The notes beneath the pieces were generated by a model. The model made no database searches. It was given only the letters and a program-made list of their open reading frames with translations, and was not told the origin of the DNA. Shown piece after piece: positions 34,908 through 43,246 of a DNA stretch of 64,000 nt; position 1 is the first letter of the stretch, and each line of letters begins with the position of its first letter. The position numbers were made by a program, and so were the translations under genes. This stretch comes from Candidatus Microthrix parvicella Bio17-1 (GTDB lineage Bacteria > Actinomycetota > Acidimicrobiia > Acidimicrobiales > Microtrichaceae), in assembly GCF_000299415.1 (NCBI RefSeq), contig NZ_AMPG01000007.1, positions 51,412 to 115,411 of the forward strand. Direction: 5' to 3'.

Positions 34908-35672
34908 TCAGTCGTGTCGACGGGCTGCGTGCAGGTAGTAGCGGTCGCCGTGAACGCCCAGGTTGCGGGTGACGTCGAACCCGGCCGCGTCCAGCATGGC
35001 ATCGACACAGGCCACGTTGGGGCCCACCCAGTTGGTGGGGTCGTTGGACAGTTCGCTGTGGGGGTAGAACCACAGCCGCGGTCGGCGGCCGACATCGAAG
35101 CCCACAGCATCCCGCCCGGCCCAGCGCGCCAACGGGCCGCGAAGCCACACCCGAACGTCCTGATGAACGTAGGTTTTCATCACCAGCAGGCCACCGGGTT
35201 TGATGATCCGGGCCAGGTTGCGAAACCCAACCATCGGGTGTTCGAGGTGGTAGAGAACGTTGAGAAACCAAACGGCGTCGAAGGTGCCGTCGGTCGCGGG
35301 GTCGAGGTCGTAGATGGATCGGTCACGGAACTCGGCGGCTGACCCACGAAGCGCCTTTGCGATGACGAAGCCATTTCGTCCTTCCACCATCAGCGACGAC
35401 AAGTCGTCGATACCAACCACCTCGGTGGCCCCGCGGTCTTCGGCCGTAAAGCTGTAGAAACCGTCGGAACAGCCGACGTCGAGCACCCGCTTGCCGTCCA
35501 GCCGATCGGGCAGTGCCAGGCGTGCCAATTCGGTTGCAACATCTTCACCCCCGGGGGTGAAGACGCCGCCACCGACATCGATCCGGTGCCGCCAGGTGGG
35601 GTGACCGTCTACTTCTGCCCGGATGGCTCCGTCCGCTGCGGGCTGAGAGACCGCGTTGCAGGGTTCAGCCAC
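34908..35672 (-). CDS. SAM-dependent methyltransferase, CmoB/DUF1698-like
   Basis: A 254-residue enzyme: motif I KRVLDVGCSDGFYSF, then VVGIDDL, FDAVWFLNVLYHLEHPMVGFRNLARIIKPGGLLVMKTYV. The DGFYSF and YHLEHP blocks match CmoB-type (tRNA uridine-5-oxyacetate) methyltransferases and related small-molecule enzymes. A tRNA role is not certain because the CmoB N-terminal domain is missing. It lies 78 bases from the convergent PemK-like gene. Confidence 0.72.
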   Translation of the reverse strand: MAEPCNAVSQPAADGAIRAEVDGHPTWRHRIDVGGGVFTPGGEDVATELARLALPDRLDGKRVLDVGCSDGFYSFTAEDRGATEVVGIDDLSSLMVEGRNGFVIAKALRGSAAEFRDRSIYDLDPATDGTFDAVWFLNVLYHLEHPMVGFRNLARIIKPGGLLVMKTYVHQDVRVWLRGPLARWAGRDAVGFDVGRRPRLWFYPHSELSNDPTNWVGPNVACVDAMLDAAGFDVTRNLGVHGDRYYLHAARRHD

Positions 35673-35784
35673 GGCCGAGAGCGTAGGCGGATTGCCCGGT
35701 CGGCCACAAAGGTGCGATGCGGCTCGTGGTGACGGCCGTCCGAATACGCGTCGGGGTGGAGGGTTGAGTGCCGAAACCCCGGAT

Positions 35785-36426
35785 TCACCGCGACGAACGG
35801 CGACGCAAAATCCGAATGATGAGCAACGTGGCCGCCAGCAGCCCCAACGCAGGCACCAGCCGCTTTACCACCGGCGTGGCAGACGCGTCCAGGAGATCGG
35901 CGGCGTCGGATTCGAGCGGGCTCATCGGGTGCACTTCCAGCGGGTCTGTCGTTGCTGCAGCCGGCGTGGCGGTTGCAGCGCCGTTGTCGTCGTCGGATTC
36001 GAGGTTCTCGACGAGCTGCTCGATCAACTTCGTGGATGCGTCGGCCAGCACGCCGCTTGCGAACCGATCCATCAACCCGGTGAGCGTCAGTTCGGTGACC
36101 AACTCGACCTTGGTGGTAGCGGGGTTCGCTGCGGTGCACTGGGCCGTGATCACAGCGGTGGCTTCGTCCTGCGCGCTGGTGTCGTGTCCGTTGGCGACGA
36201 TCACCGCGATCTTGGCGTCATCGTCTCGGTCGGTGATGCTGGCGGAACCCTGGTAGGTGACGGAAACGGGACCCACCTCCACCGTGAGCGTGCCTCGGTG
36301 GAGACCGTCGTTTTGAAGCTCCAGCCGTGTACCCGGCGTTGCCGGCGCGGTCAGTTTCAGCGAGGTGAGCTTCGCCCAGGCGTCCTCGATGGGCATCTTC
36401 ACTTCAAAGGTGTGGGTCAGCTCCAT
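35785..36426 (-). CDS. SRPBCC/CoxG-family protein with C-terminal membrane anchor
   Basis: A 213-residue protein. Residues 1-135 form an SRPBCC (START-like) lipid- or cofactor-binding domain: MELTHTFEVKMPIEDAWAKLTSL, VEVGPVSVTYQGSASITDRD and VTELTLTGLMDRFASGVLADAS, as in CoxG. An acidic linker follows, then a terminal membrane helix (LVPALGLLAATLLIIRIL) and a basic RRRSSR tail. CoxG-like proteins attach CO dehydrogenase to the membrane, but no cox genes are here. Confidence 0.75.
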   Translation of the reverse strand: MELTHTFEVKMPIEDAWAKLTSLKLTAPATPGTRLELQNDGLHRGTLTVEVGPVSVTYQGSASITDRDDDAKIAVIVANGHDTSAQDEATAVITAQCTAANPATTKVELVTELTLTGLMDRFASGVLADASTKLIEQLVENLESDDDNGAATATPAAATTDPLEVHPMSPLESDAADLLDASATPVVKRLVPALGLLAATLLIIRILRRRSSR

Positions 36427-36511
36427 CGGGGCGAAATCCTCCGGATGTCGATGTTGTCTGGACGGTCAGGCCTCCAGAACCCGTTGCGCGTCCTCAACCT
36501 ACGCTGCGTCA

Positions 36512-37048
36512 ATGGAATGGACGGTTCATGGTTGGCGATCGATCTATGAGAGTGACTGGATGTCGATGCGCCAGGCGGACGTCGAACTCCCCGACGGGCA
36601 GCGGCTCTGGCATCACGCAGTGATCTACCCACATGCGGCTGCTGCGGCCGTGGTGGCTCATCCCGACCGTGGAGTGCTGATGCTGTGGCGCCACCGGTTC
36701 ATCACCGACAGTTGGGGGTATGAGATCCCGGCCGGTCGCGTGGACCCGGGAGAAAAACCGATCGACGCAGCGGCGCGCGAGGTCGAGGAGGAGACCGGGT
36801 GGCGACCCGGGCCGCTGACGCCCCTCACCCGCTATCACCCGTCAAACGGTTCCAGCAACCAGACCTTCCACGTGTTTCAGTCGTCGGATGCCACGTACCT
36901 CGGCGACCCGAGCGACCCCAACGAGGCGGAGCGGATCGAGTGGGTGGCGCCGAGCCGGCTGCCGGGGTTGATCGCCGACGGGCAGGTGACTGACGGGTTC
37001 TCGTTGACGGCGATCTCAACGGCGTTTCTGCTGGGTCGCCTGAGCTGA
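36512..37048 (+). CDS. Nudix hydrolase, ADP-ribose pyrophosphatase-like
   Basis: A 178-residue enzyme with a full Nudix box, GRVDPGEKPIDAAAREVEEE then TGW, preceded by SWGYEIPA and followed by a YHPSNGSSNQTFHVF strand. The IPAG-box spacing is that of ADP-ribose/ADP-sugar pyrophosphatases. It would hydrolyse ADP-ribose or a similar compound. ATG 36512 is used; a later ATG (MSMRQADVEL) is possible. Confidence 0.85.
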   Translation: MEWTVHGWRSIYESDWMSMRQADVELPDGQRLWHHAVIYPHAAAAAVVAHPDRGVLMLWRHRFITDSWGYEIPAGRVDPGEKPIDAAAREVEEETGWRPGPLTPLTRYHPSNGSSNQTFHVFQSSDATYLGDPSDPNEAERIEWVAPSRLPGLIADGQVTDGFSLTAISTAFLLGRLS

Positions 37049-37095
37049 TCACGTCGGCGGTGGGTCCGAGTGGACACGCGAGGTGCCTCGCGGAG

Positions 37096-37455
37096 TCAGT
37101 AGGTGCTGGCGGTGCCGCCGGCAATCATCAAGATCACCCAGGCGATGCCACCCAGGACGCTCAGGACGATCGAGATCCAACCCAGGACGAACCCGGCGGT
37201 GCCAAAGCCCTGTTGCGGGTTGTTGGGGTCCTTGCGGACCCGGTTGCCGAAGATGATCGCGGGGATGGCGGTCACAAAGCTGCAGCAGATGATGCTGAGG
37301 ATGCCGCACACCAATGCGATGGTGGCGTCGTTGTTGGAGGAAGTGGACACCATGCCCTGAGGAGGCGGTTGAAACCCGCCTCCGGGTGGAGGTGCCTGAT
37401 AGCCGCCACCACCGGGTGGGGGAGGAGGTTGGTAACCGCCGCCTGACATGCTCAT
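37096..37455 (-). CDS. DUF4190 membrane protein with Pro/Gly-rich N terminus
   Basis: A 119-residue protein. The first 35 residues are GGGYQPPPPPGG-type repeats. Two hydrophobic segments follow: IALVCGILSIICCSFVTAIPAIIFG and GFVLGWISIVLSVLGGIAWVILMI. This is the DUF4190 layout, common in Actinobacteria and of unknown function. It is likely a small double-pass membrane protein with an exposed proline-rich tail. Confidence 0.8.
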   Translation of the reverse strand: MSMSGGGYQPPPPPGGGGYQAPPPGGGFQPPPQGMVSTSSNNDATIALVCGILSIICCSFVTAIPAIIFGNRVRKDPNNPQQGFGTAGFVLGWISIVLSVLGGIAWVILMIAGGTASTY

Positions 37456-37561
37456 TGAAGGTCCCTCTCGTTGTGGCGGGGCGAAAGCGCCGGGCCGTTC
37501 CCTTGGGTGAAGTTACCCGGCTCAGAATCTAGCTTCCCGGGACCACCTCGGTATCGAGCTC

Positions 37562-38098
37562 GTGCGTATGAGCGGAGGTTGGGCCAAACTGGTTCTGATG
37601 AACGCTTCACAATCGGGCCAGGCCCTGGCTGCTCGCACCAAGTCGCTGGTTGCCAAGATGACGACCAACCCCAGGATTCAGCCACTGCTCCGGCGGGTGG
37701 TCCCCACATCCGATCGCATCCTGGCCAGGCTTACCGGCGGACGGCTGCACCTTTCCGACGCGATCCTGCCGACCTTGATCCTGCATCACACCGGGCGGAA
37801 GTCCGGGCATGCACGGGCCACTCCGCTGGCCCATTTGGTTGATGGGGATCGCTATTTGGTGGTCGGCAGCAACTGGGGTCAGGCAAGCCATCCGGCTTGG
37901 GCACTGAACATCACCGACGAGCCCAAGGTGGAGATCGAGGTGAAGGGCCGCAGGTTTCCTGCCGTGGCAAACCGACTGACCGGTACCGACCGGGCCGACG
38001 CATGGGAGCGCATGCGCACCCTGTGGCCCTCGTTTGACACCTACGAGGTGACGTCAGGCGAACGTGACATCCGGGTGTTCGAACTCATCCCCACGTAG
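37562..38098 (+). CDS. Deazaflavin-dependent nitroreductase-family oxidoreductase
   Basis: A 178-residue DDN-family protein: LILHHTGRKSGHARATPLAHLVDGDRYLVVGSNWG is the F420-binding signature, followed by HPAWALNI and the usual RFPAVA strand. It would use reduced coenzyme F420 to reduce a quinone-like or nitro substrate. The start is one of GTG 37562, ATG 37568 or ATG 37598. Confidence 0.9.
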   Translation: MRMSGGWAKLVLMNASQSGQALAARTKSLVAKMTTNPRIQPLLRRVVPTSDRILARLTGGRLHLSDAILPTLILHHTGRKSGHARATPLAHLVDGDRYLVVGSNWGQASHPAWALNITDEPKVEIEVKGRRFPAVANRLTGTDRADAWERMRTLWPSFDTYEVTSGERDIRVFELIPT

Positions 38099-38142
38099 CC
38101 GAAGGGGAACGGTTCGTAGGCGGCCTGCCTGCGCCGGTGGGG

Positions 38143-38547
38143 TCAGGCCCCTCCGGTGGAACCACCGGCCGGCACGTAGCTCCACAGCTCGGCGCTCATC
38201 GCCACCGGCGGGGGTGCCCCGCCTTCGGTGCCACCCGGACGTCCGCCGGGATGTCCGCCGGTTTCACCCCCGGGGTGCCCGGTACCCGCCTGGTCGCCCG
38301 CTGGCTTTGCGTCGCTCTGGTGGCCACTGCCGAACGCGGGGCTGCTCACCCACGCGTTGAAGCTCTCGTCATCGCGCCAGCGGGTGATGACCAACCATGT
38401 GGTTCGGTCGTCAGTGGGCTTGAGCAGTTCGAAGCCCTCGAAGCCGTCCTGACCGTCAACGGCACCGGCACGAGCGGCGAAGCGCTGGGCAAGGGTGTCG
38501 CCGGAATCGGCGGGGACGGTGATGGCGTTGATCTTGATGACTGTCAT
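38143..38547 (-). CDS. Antibiotic biosynthesis monooxygenase (ABM)-domain protein
   Basis: About 134 residues. The ABM fold is visible in MTVIKINAITVPADSGDTLAQRFAAR, GFEGFELLKPTDDRTTWLVITRW and FNAWVSSPAF, the same pattern as mycobacterial MhuD-like haem-degrading enzymes. A Gly/Pro-rich low-complexity insert (about residues 85-120) lies before the final SAELWSYVP strand. The haem-binding His cannot be assigned with certainty. ATG 38547 is used. Confidence 0.75.
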   Translation of the reverse strand: MTVIKINAITVPADSGDTLAQRFAARAGAVDGQDGFEGFELLKPTDDRTTWLVITRWRDDESFNAWVSSPAFGSGHQSDAKPAGDQAGTGHPGGETGGHPGGRPGGTEGGAPPPVAMSAELWSYVPAGGSTGGA

Positions 38548-38647
38548 GACGTCGAGTCTGTCAGCAGCGGCACGCAGTGGTACCAACGGCACGCCAGAGC
38601 GGGAGGAACGTGCGCATCTGTGGGGGACGTTCAGGCGTGGGTGCCTC

Positions 38648-39649
38648 TCACGGGCGCTCCCGGTCGTCGGCGTCCTCGGTGACGACTCGGGTGGTCACCC
38701 GCTCCTCCGGATCTTCGAGCGGCTTCATCCCCGGCAGCTTCAACGGCTTGCTGTCCTGGTCGATGAGCCCGCCCCGGTTGGTTCGGGATTCACCGGTTGG
38801 GTCGGCGATCCGGGGCACGCTCACCAACATGTCGACCTTGCCGGTTCGGCGCTCCTCGAGGACCACGTTGAGTACCGAGGCGTACACGATGACCTTCCCG
38901 AAGATCAGCAGCCAGGCAAAGATGCCGAACACGATGCCGATCGAGCCATAGATGCCCTGGCTCTTGGCGATGACCCCTGGCAGCCAGTGGATCGCAAGCA
39001 GCTTCAGCACTTCCACGCCGATCGCCGCCACCACTGCACCGGGCAAGACCTGGCGCACGGTCAACCCATACCGGCACAGCAGCCAGTACATCCAGCCGAA
39101 CAGCAGCACCGACACTGCAAACGGCACGAGCGTGCCGGCGGCGCTCGCCCAGCCCGGGAGCAGGCCAATTGCCCAGCTGGCCACTGCAGACCCGATGAAA
39201 ACCACTGCTGCCCCCAACAGAAACAGCACGCCAACGGCCTTGTCCTTGATGCCCCGTCCGGCCACCTGCCAGGGCACGTTTGCGGCAACCTGCAACGCAG
39301 TGGTGACCCCCAGTGCAGACCACGCGCCGGTGAGCAGTCCGATCAGGCCAACGGCGCCTCGGTTGGCCTGGGCCGAGTTGACCGCATTGGTGAAGATCCC
39401 TTGGGCGTCTCCGGTGAGGTTCAGGCTGTTGATCGTGTCGGTGACGAAGTCCGGGTTGCCGGCGGAGACGAAACCCATCACCGACACCGCCACCAGGATC
39501 AGCGGGAAGATCGAAAGGAACAGCGACAGCGTCAGCGCGCTCGCAGCGTTCTGGCCTCGGATGCCCCGAAACCGCTCCTGCACGGCGATGAGAACACCGA
39601 GCAGGCCAGGGTGTTGCCGGGCCGTCGGGTGCGGGTTGACGTCGCTCAT
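38648..39649 (-). CDS. YihY/BrkB-family membrane protein
   Basis: A 333-residue protein with about six membrane helices (ALTLSLFLSIFPLILVAVSVMGF, LIGLLTGAWSALGV, LFLLGAAVVFIGSAVASWAIGLL, GIVFGIFAWLLIFGKVIVYASVL). The SLFLSIFPLIL start and the GIFAWLLIF...V block are diagnostic of YihY/BrkB. Function is not established. The last 60 residues are charged and cytoplasmic. ATG 39649 (MSDVNPH) is preferred. Confidence 0.88.
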   Translation of the reverse strand: MSDVNPHPTARQHPGLLGVLIAVQERFRGIRGQNAASALTLSLFLSIFPLILVAVSVMGFVSAGNPDFVTDTINSLNLTGDAQGIFTNAVNSAQANRGAVGLIGLLTGAWSALGVTTALQVAANVPWQVAGRGIKDKAVGVLFLLGAAVVFIGSAVASWAIGLLPGWASAAGTLVPFAVSVLLFGWMYWLLCRYGLTVRQVLPGAVVAAIGVEVLKLLAIHWLPGVIAKSQGIYGSIGIVFGIFAWLLIFGKVIVYASVLNVVLEERRTGKVDMLVSVPRIADPTGESRTNRGGLIDQDSKPLKLPGMKPLEDPEERVTTRVVTEDADDRERP

Positions 39650-39703
39650 GGCCCAATGTTGGTCGATGAGGTGCGCAGAACGCACCCTCGGTACCGGGTG
39701 GCT

Positions 39704-40516
39704 CTAGCCGAGGCGCCGCATCAGGTTGGTGTAGAGCCGGTCGAAGCGATCCACCAGGTCGCGTCCCCGAGCCCCAACGTCGTCCAGCGGACGACGGCTG
39801 GACATCGCCTCGTTCATGATGACCCGCTGGGGCAGCTCTGGGCTGAGCATCGCCTGTTTGCCAACGTCGTCGATCAGGGCGTCCCGCTGACGTCCTGCCT
39901 CGGCCGACCGGGCCGGCACCCGGTTGAGCAGCACCCCCATCAGCTGCAGATCCGGGTTGGCTTTGGCGTTGACCGTTTCGATCGTCGAGCGCAACTGGCC
40001 CAGGCCGCGACGGCTGAGGGCTGACGGTTCGGCGACCGCCAGCGCACCGTGCACGGCGCCCAGCGCAGCGTGGGTGATGGCGCCCAGCGAGGGGGCGCAG
40101 TCCACCAACGTCAGGTCGTAACCGGTGGCCAATTCCGCCACGACCGGTACCAGCGAGGTCACCCGGCTCAGCGGGTCCCCGCCGTCCTCTCGAACCAGCG
40201 AGGCGCTGGCGGCAACCACGTCCACACCCTCACCCCAGCCCGAGGTCACCAACGCATTGTGAGCCGTGGTCACCGACGGACGTTCCAACACGTCAGCGGA
40301 TGTCCAGTAATCGTCGTCGGCGTCCACGCCCAGGCACCAAGTGGCCGAACCCTGCGGATCAAGGTCGATCACCAGCGCCTTCCTGCCGGCACGGCGCGCC
40401 GCCATGGCCAGGCCCAGCACCACCGATGTCTTGCCCACGCCCCCCTTCTGGTTGACCACTGCCAGCGAGTAGCTGGGGCGTCCGGATGGGGTGGTTCGAT
40501 CGCGCTTGGTTGCCAC
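39704..40516 (-). CDS. ParA-family ATPase
   Basis: A 270-residue deviant Walker ATPase: SLAVVNQKGGVGKTSVVLGLA (Walker A), IDLDPQGSATWCLGV (switch), LVDCAPSLGA (Walker B). This is the ParA/Soj layout without an N-terminal DNA-binding extension. No parB or cargo gene is adjacent, so it is an orphan that may position a protein rather than segregate DNA. It is divergent from the hydrolase next to it. Confidence 0.9.
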   Translation of the reverse strand: MATKRDRTTPSGRPSYSLAVVNQKGGVGKTSVVLGLAMAARRAGRKALVIDLDPQGSATWCLGVDADDDYWTSADVLERPSVTTAHNALVTSGWGEGVDVVAASASLVREDGGDPLSRVTSLVPVVAELATGYDLTLVDCAPSLGAITHAALGAVHGALAVAEPSALSRRGLGQLRSTIETVNAKANPDLQLMGVLLNRVPARSAEAGRQRDALIDDVGKQAMLSPELPQRVIMNEAMSSRRPLDDVGARGRDLVDRFDRLYTNLMRRLG

Positions 40517-40572
40517 GTCTCAAGCGTAGATGGGGGGCGTTGTTGGCCTCGACTCGGCGGGATCGCCGCTGG

Positions 40573-41337
40573 ATGTCAAAGTTGGGGATGAACGATGACC
40601 AGCGACCGGACCCGGGCGACGAAGGTGACCAGGCCGATCAGCGCCGGTCCGACGGTGATGTGTCGGCCGTGCGTCAGGTGTCGACGACCTCCGCCGGGAG
40701 CGCCTACCTGGTGCACCCCGACGATGGTCCGGGACCGGGCGTGCTGGTGCTGTCGTCGTGGCGGGGACTCAACGATGTCACCAAGTCGATGGCAGATTCG
40801 CTCGCCGACGCCGGTTTCACGGCCCTCGCACCCGACCTGTTCGGTTCGGTGCCCGTCGATGACGCAGCCGGGCAGGCGCTGCTCGGTGAGGTGGATGCCG
40901 ATGGCATCGCTGCACTGGTGATCGCCAGCGTGGTCGCACTTCGATCCCAGTGCGCCGATCCGTCGGCGCCGGTGGGGGTGGTGGGCTTCTCATCGGGAGG
41001 ATCGCTGGCCATGTGGGTGGCCACTCGCAACCCCGACTCCATCGCCGCAGTGGTCACCTATTACGGCGCTCAGGACATCGATTTCACGTCGCTCAACGCG
41101 CCGGTGTTGGGCCACTTCGCCGAATTTGACGATCTCTGCACCGTCGACGATCGGGTGGAGATGCAGTCACACCTGTTGCTGTTGGACAACATGGTTGAGG
41201 TGTTCGAGTACCCGGGCACCTGGCACTTCTTCGCTGAGGACGCCGAGTTGGATACGCCGGCGGGTGAGGCGGCGGCGCTGGCATGGGGGCGCACCGTTGC
41301 GTTCCTGCAACGTCATCTTGGATTGGATGACGGCTGA
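40573..41337 (+). CDS. Dienelactone hydrolase-family protein
   Basis: About 254 residues with an alpha/beta-hydrolase core: GVLVLSSWRGLNDVTKSMADSLADAGFTALAPDLF, nucleophile elbow GFSSGG, ADEFDDL-like GHFAEFDDLCTVDD (acid) and GTWHFFAED (His). The nucleophile is Ser where classical dienelactone hydrolases have Cys (GxCxGG), so it is probably an esterase-like relative. A charged 40-residue N terminus precedes the domain. The start (ATG 40573 or 40588) is uncertain. Confidence 0.82.
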   Translation: MSKLGMNDDQRPDPGDEGDQADQRRSDGDVSAVRQVSTTSAGSAYLVHPDDGPGPGVLVLSSWRGLNDVTKSMADSLADAGFTALAPDLFGSVPVDDAAGQALLGEVDADGIAALVIASVVALRSQCADPSAPVGVVGFSSGGSLAMWVATRNPDSIAAVVTYYGAQDIDFTSLNAPVLGHFAEFDDLCTVDDRVEMQSHLLLLDNMVEVFEYPGTWHFFAEDAELDTPAGEAAALAWGRTVAFLQRHLGLDDG

Positions 41338-41370
41338 GGCAGCAGCGAACGCCACCGACCGAACGCCGGT

Positions 41371-42228
41371 CTAGAACAGCTGATCGCAGTAGGTATCGGT
41401 GCCGGGGATGGCCGGGGTGAACGGTGCGGTCAGTGCCACGCGGGCGATCCCCGCCGCCTCGATGGCCTCGGAGAACGCCACCAGGTGGTCCCAGGCTTCC
41501 TCGACCTGTTGATCAAGAAAGCACAGCAGCAGGCTCCGGTCCTTGCCGCCTGGGCCCGAACCCAGGTCCATCGGCCCTTCCCTGTCGGGAATGATCGGGC
41601 GCCAGCTCAACACCTGGTCCACCGGTGAGCCCCCGCCGAGCACGACGTCGCGCCCGTCGCCGTCGAGCCACGCGTCCAGGTCTGTGGTGCTCACGCCGTC
41701 GGCCCGGTCCACGTGGATCGACGCCAAGCCGGCGTAGGGGTGATCGAGCGCCAGGTGGGCAGGGATGGGGGCGACATCCCGGTGATGTGCTGCCCGCATC
41801 GTGTACAGCACCGTGTGGGCGTGGGTGCGCTCCTCGAAGCCGCGACCGGCCGCGTACAGCTTGTGCACCTCCTCGGACGCCCACGCAAAGTGGTTGGCCA
41901 CTGAGGCGGCGTCGATGAAGTAGGTGGCAAGGAAACTGCCGGCGTCGATGGGATTGGTCACCGGTGAATGGCCCGACGGCTCGGTGGGGAAGCGCAGGTC
42001 CTTCAACGCCCGGGTGGCCACCCAGCGCCTGCCCGAAAGCGTGCCGGGCCCCACCATGACCCCGCCGTAGAAGTGGTCCCGTTCGTACCAGCGGTTGTAG
42101 GCCACCTCAAACCCCGGGGTCGGGTCCACCAGGGTGAACAACATGGCGCCAACCCTGATCGGCCCCGAGTCGACGTTGTCGTCAGTGGCGCCCCCGTTGG
42201 CAATCGCGTCGGTTCTGGCGTCGTTCAT
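41371..42228 (-). CDS. Dimeric alpha/beta-barrel-like protein of unknown function
   Basis: A 285-residue protein with an N-terminal VGAMLFTLVDPTPGFEVAYNRWYERDHFYGGVMVGPG block, which resembles EthD/ABM-type ferredoxin-like barrels (YNRWYxxDH), and a second similar half near RSLLLCFLDQQVEEAWDHLVAFSEAIEAAG. The doubled barrel may form an intramolecular dimer. I cannot name a function. It is divergent from the SDR gene, so the two may share control. Confidence 0.65.
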   Translation of the reverse strand: MNDARTDAIANGGATDDNVDSGPIRVGAMLFTLVDPTPGFEVAYNRWYERDHFYGGVMVGPGTLSGRRWVATRALKDLRFPTEPSGHSPVTNPIDAGSFLATYFIDAASVANHFAWASEEVHKLYAAGRGFEERTHAHTVLYTMRAAHHRDVAPIPAHLALDHPYAGLASIHVDRADGVSTTDLDAWLDGDGRDVVLGGGSPVDQVLSWRPIIPDREGPMDLGSGPGGKDRSLLLCFLDQQVEEAWDHLVAFSEAIEAAGIARVALTAPFTPAIPGTDTYCDQLF

Positions 42229-42358
42229 CCCGTTACCCCATCTGCGTTGTTGGTCGGTTCCGTCCATCCGTGTGGATGGCTGGGTTACGGTACCTGACGC
42301 CTCGTCAGATGCGTTCTGACCGGCAACCTGCGGAACGATCCGCCCGGCCGCTTACACC

Positions 42359-43153
42359 ATGAGCGTGCCGATCAACGCCACGACAAGTTGGGGAGGGCCG
42401 ATGGGCCGATTTGAGGGTAAGTCCGCATTGGTCACCGGGGCCGCGTCCGGCATGGGCCGAGCCACCACGCTGGCGTTCGCCAACGAGGGGGCCAATGTGT
42501 TGGCCGTCGACATCGATGCCGACGGGCTGGCCACGTTGGCGACCGAGGCCGCCGAAGCTTCGGGCTCGGTCGTGACCCATCACGCCGCCATTGGCACCCG
42601 CGATGCGGGGCACGCTGCGGTGGCAGCGGCAGTTGAGGCGTTCGGCGGGCTGGACGTGCTGGCCAACGTGGCAGGCGTGGTCCGGTCGGCCCACACGGTG
42701 GACGTCACCGAAGACGACTGGAACCTGATGTTCTCGGTCAACGTGTCGGGCATGTTCTGGTTGTGTCAGGCGGCCCTGGGCGCATTTGATGGAGGCGGCG
42801 TCATCGTCAACGTTGCCTCCAATGCCGGCCTCATGGGCCAGGCCTATTTCGCCGGCTACTGCGCATCCAAAGGGGCGGTGGTCAACCTGACCAAGGCGCT
42901 GGCCATGGAGTTCGCCAAGGACAACAGCATCCGCATCAACGCGCTTGCTCCGGGTCAGACCGCAACGCCGATGACCGGCACCATCGAGCTGCCCACCGAC
43001 TGTGACATCGATCTGATGCGTCCCTACATGGGCTATCGAAAGGCCGCGCAGCCCGAGGAACAGGCGGCGGCGATCCTGTTCCTCGCCTCCGATGACGCGT
43101 CGGCGTTTCATGGGGCGGTCGTGTCCTCTGATGGGGCTCTGACTGCGGGCTAA
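42359..43153 (+). CDS. Short-chain dehydrogenase/reductase
   Basis: A 264-residue SDR: cofactor motif VTGAASGMGRA, NVAG, catalytic Ser in VNVASNAG, YCASK with Tyr and Lys, and NALAPG. It uses NAD(P)H on an unknown alcohol or ketone. An Asp after strand 2 (AVDIDADG) favours NAD over NADP. ATG 42359 or ATG 42401 (MGRFEGKSALVTG) could be the start. Confidence 0.9.
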   Translation: MSVPINATTSWGGPMGRFEGKSALVTGAASGMGRATTLAFANEGANVLAVDIDADGLATLATEAAEASGSVVTHHAAIGTRDAGHAAVAAAVEAFGGLDVLANVAGVVRSAHTVDVTEDDWNLMFSVNVSGMFWLCQAALGAFDGGGVIVNVASNAGLMGQAYFAGYCASKGAVVNLTKALAMEFAKDNSIRINALAPGQTATPMTGTIELPTDCDIDLMRPYMGYRKAAQPEEQAAAILFLASDDASAFHGAVVSSDGALTAG

Positions 43154-43246
43154 GGGTTTGGCCAGGCCGGTAGGGGTGATCGGCGCCCGAATCCAGCTAC
43201 TGGAGCCGTAGTGGCAGGACTGCCATGTTGGGCGTAACGTGAGCCG

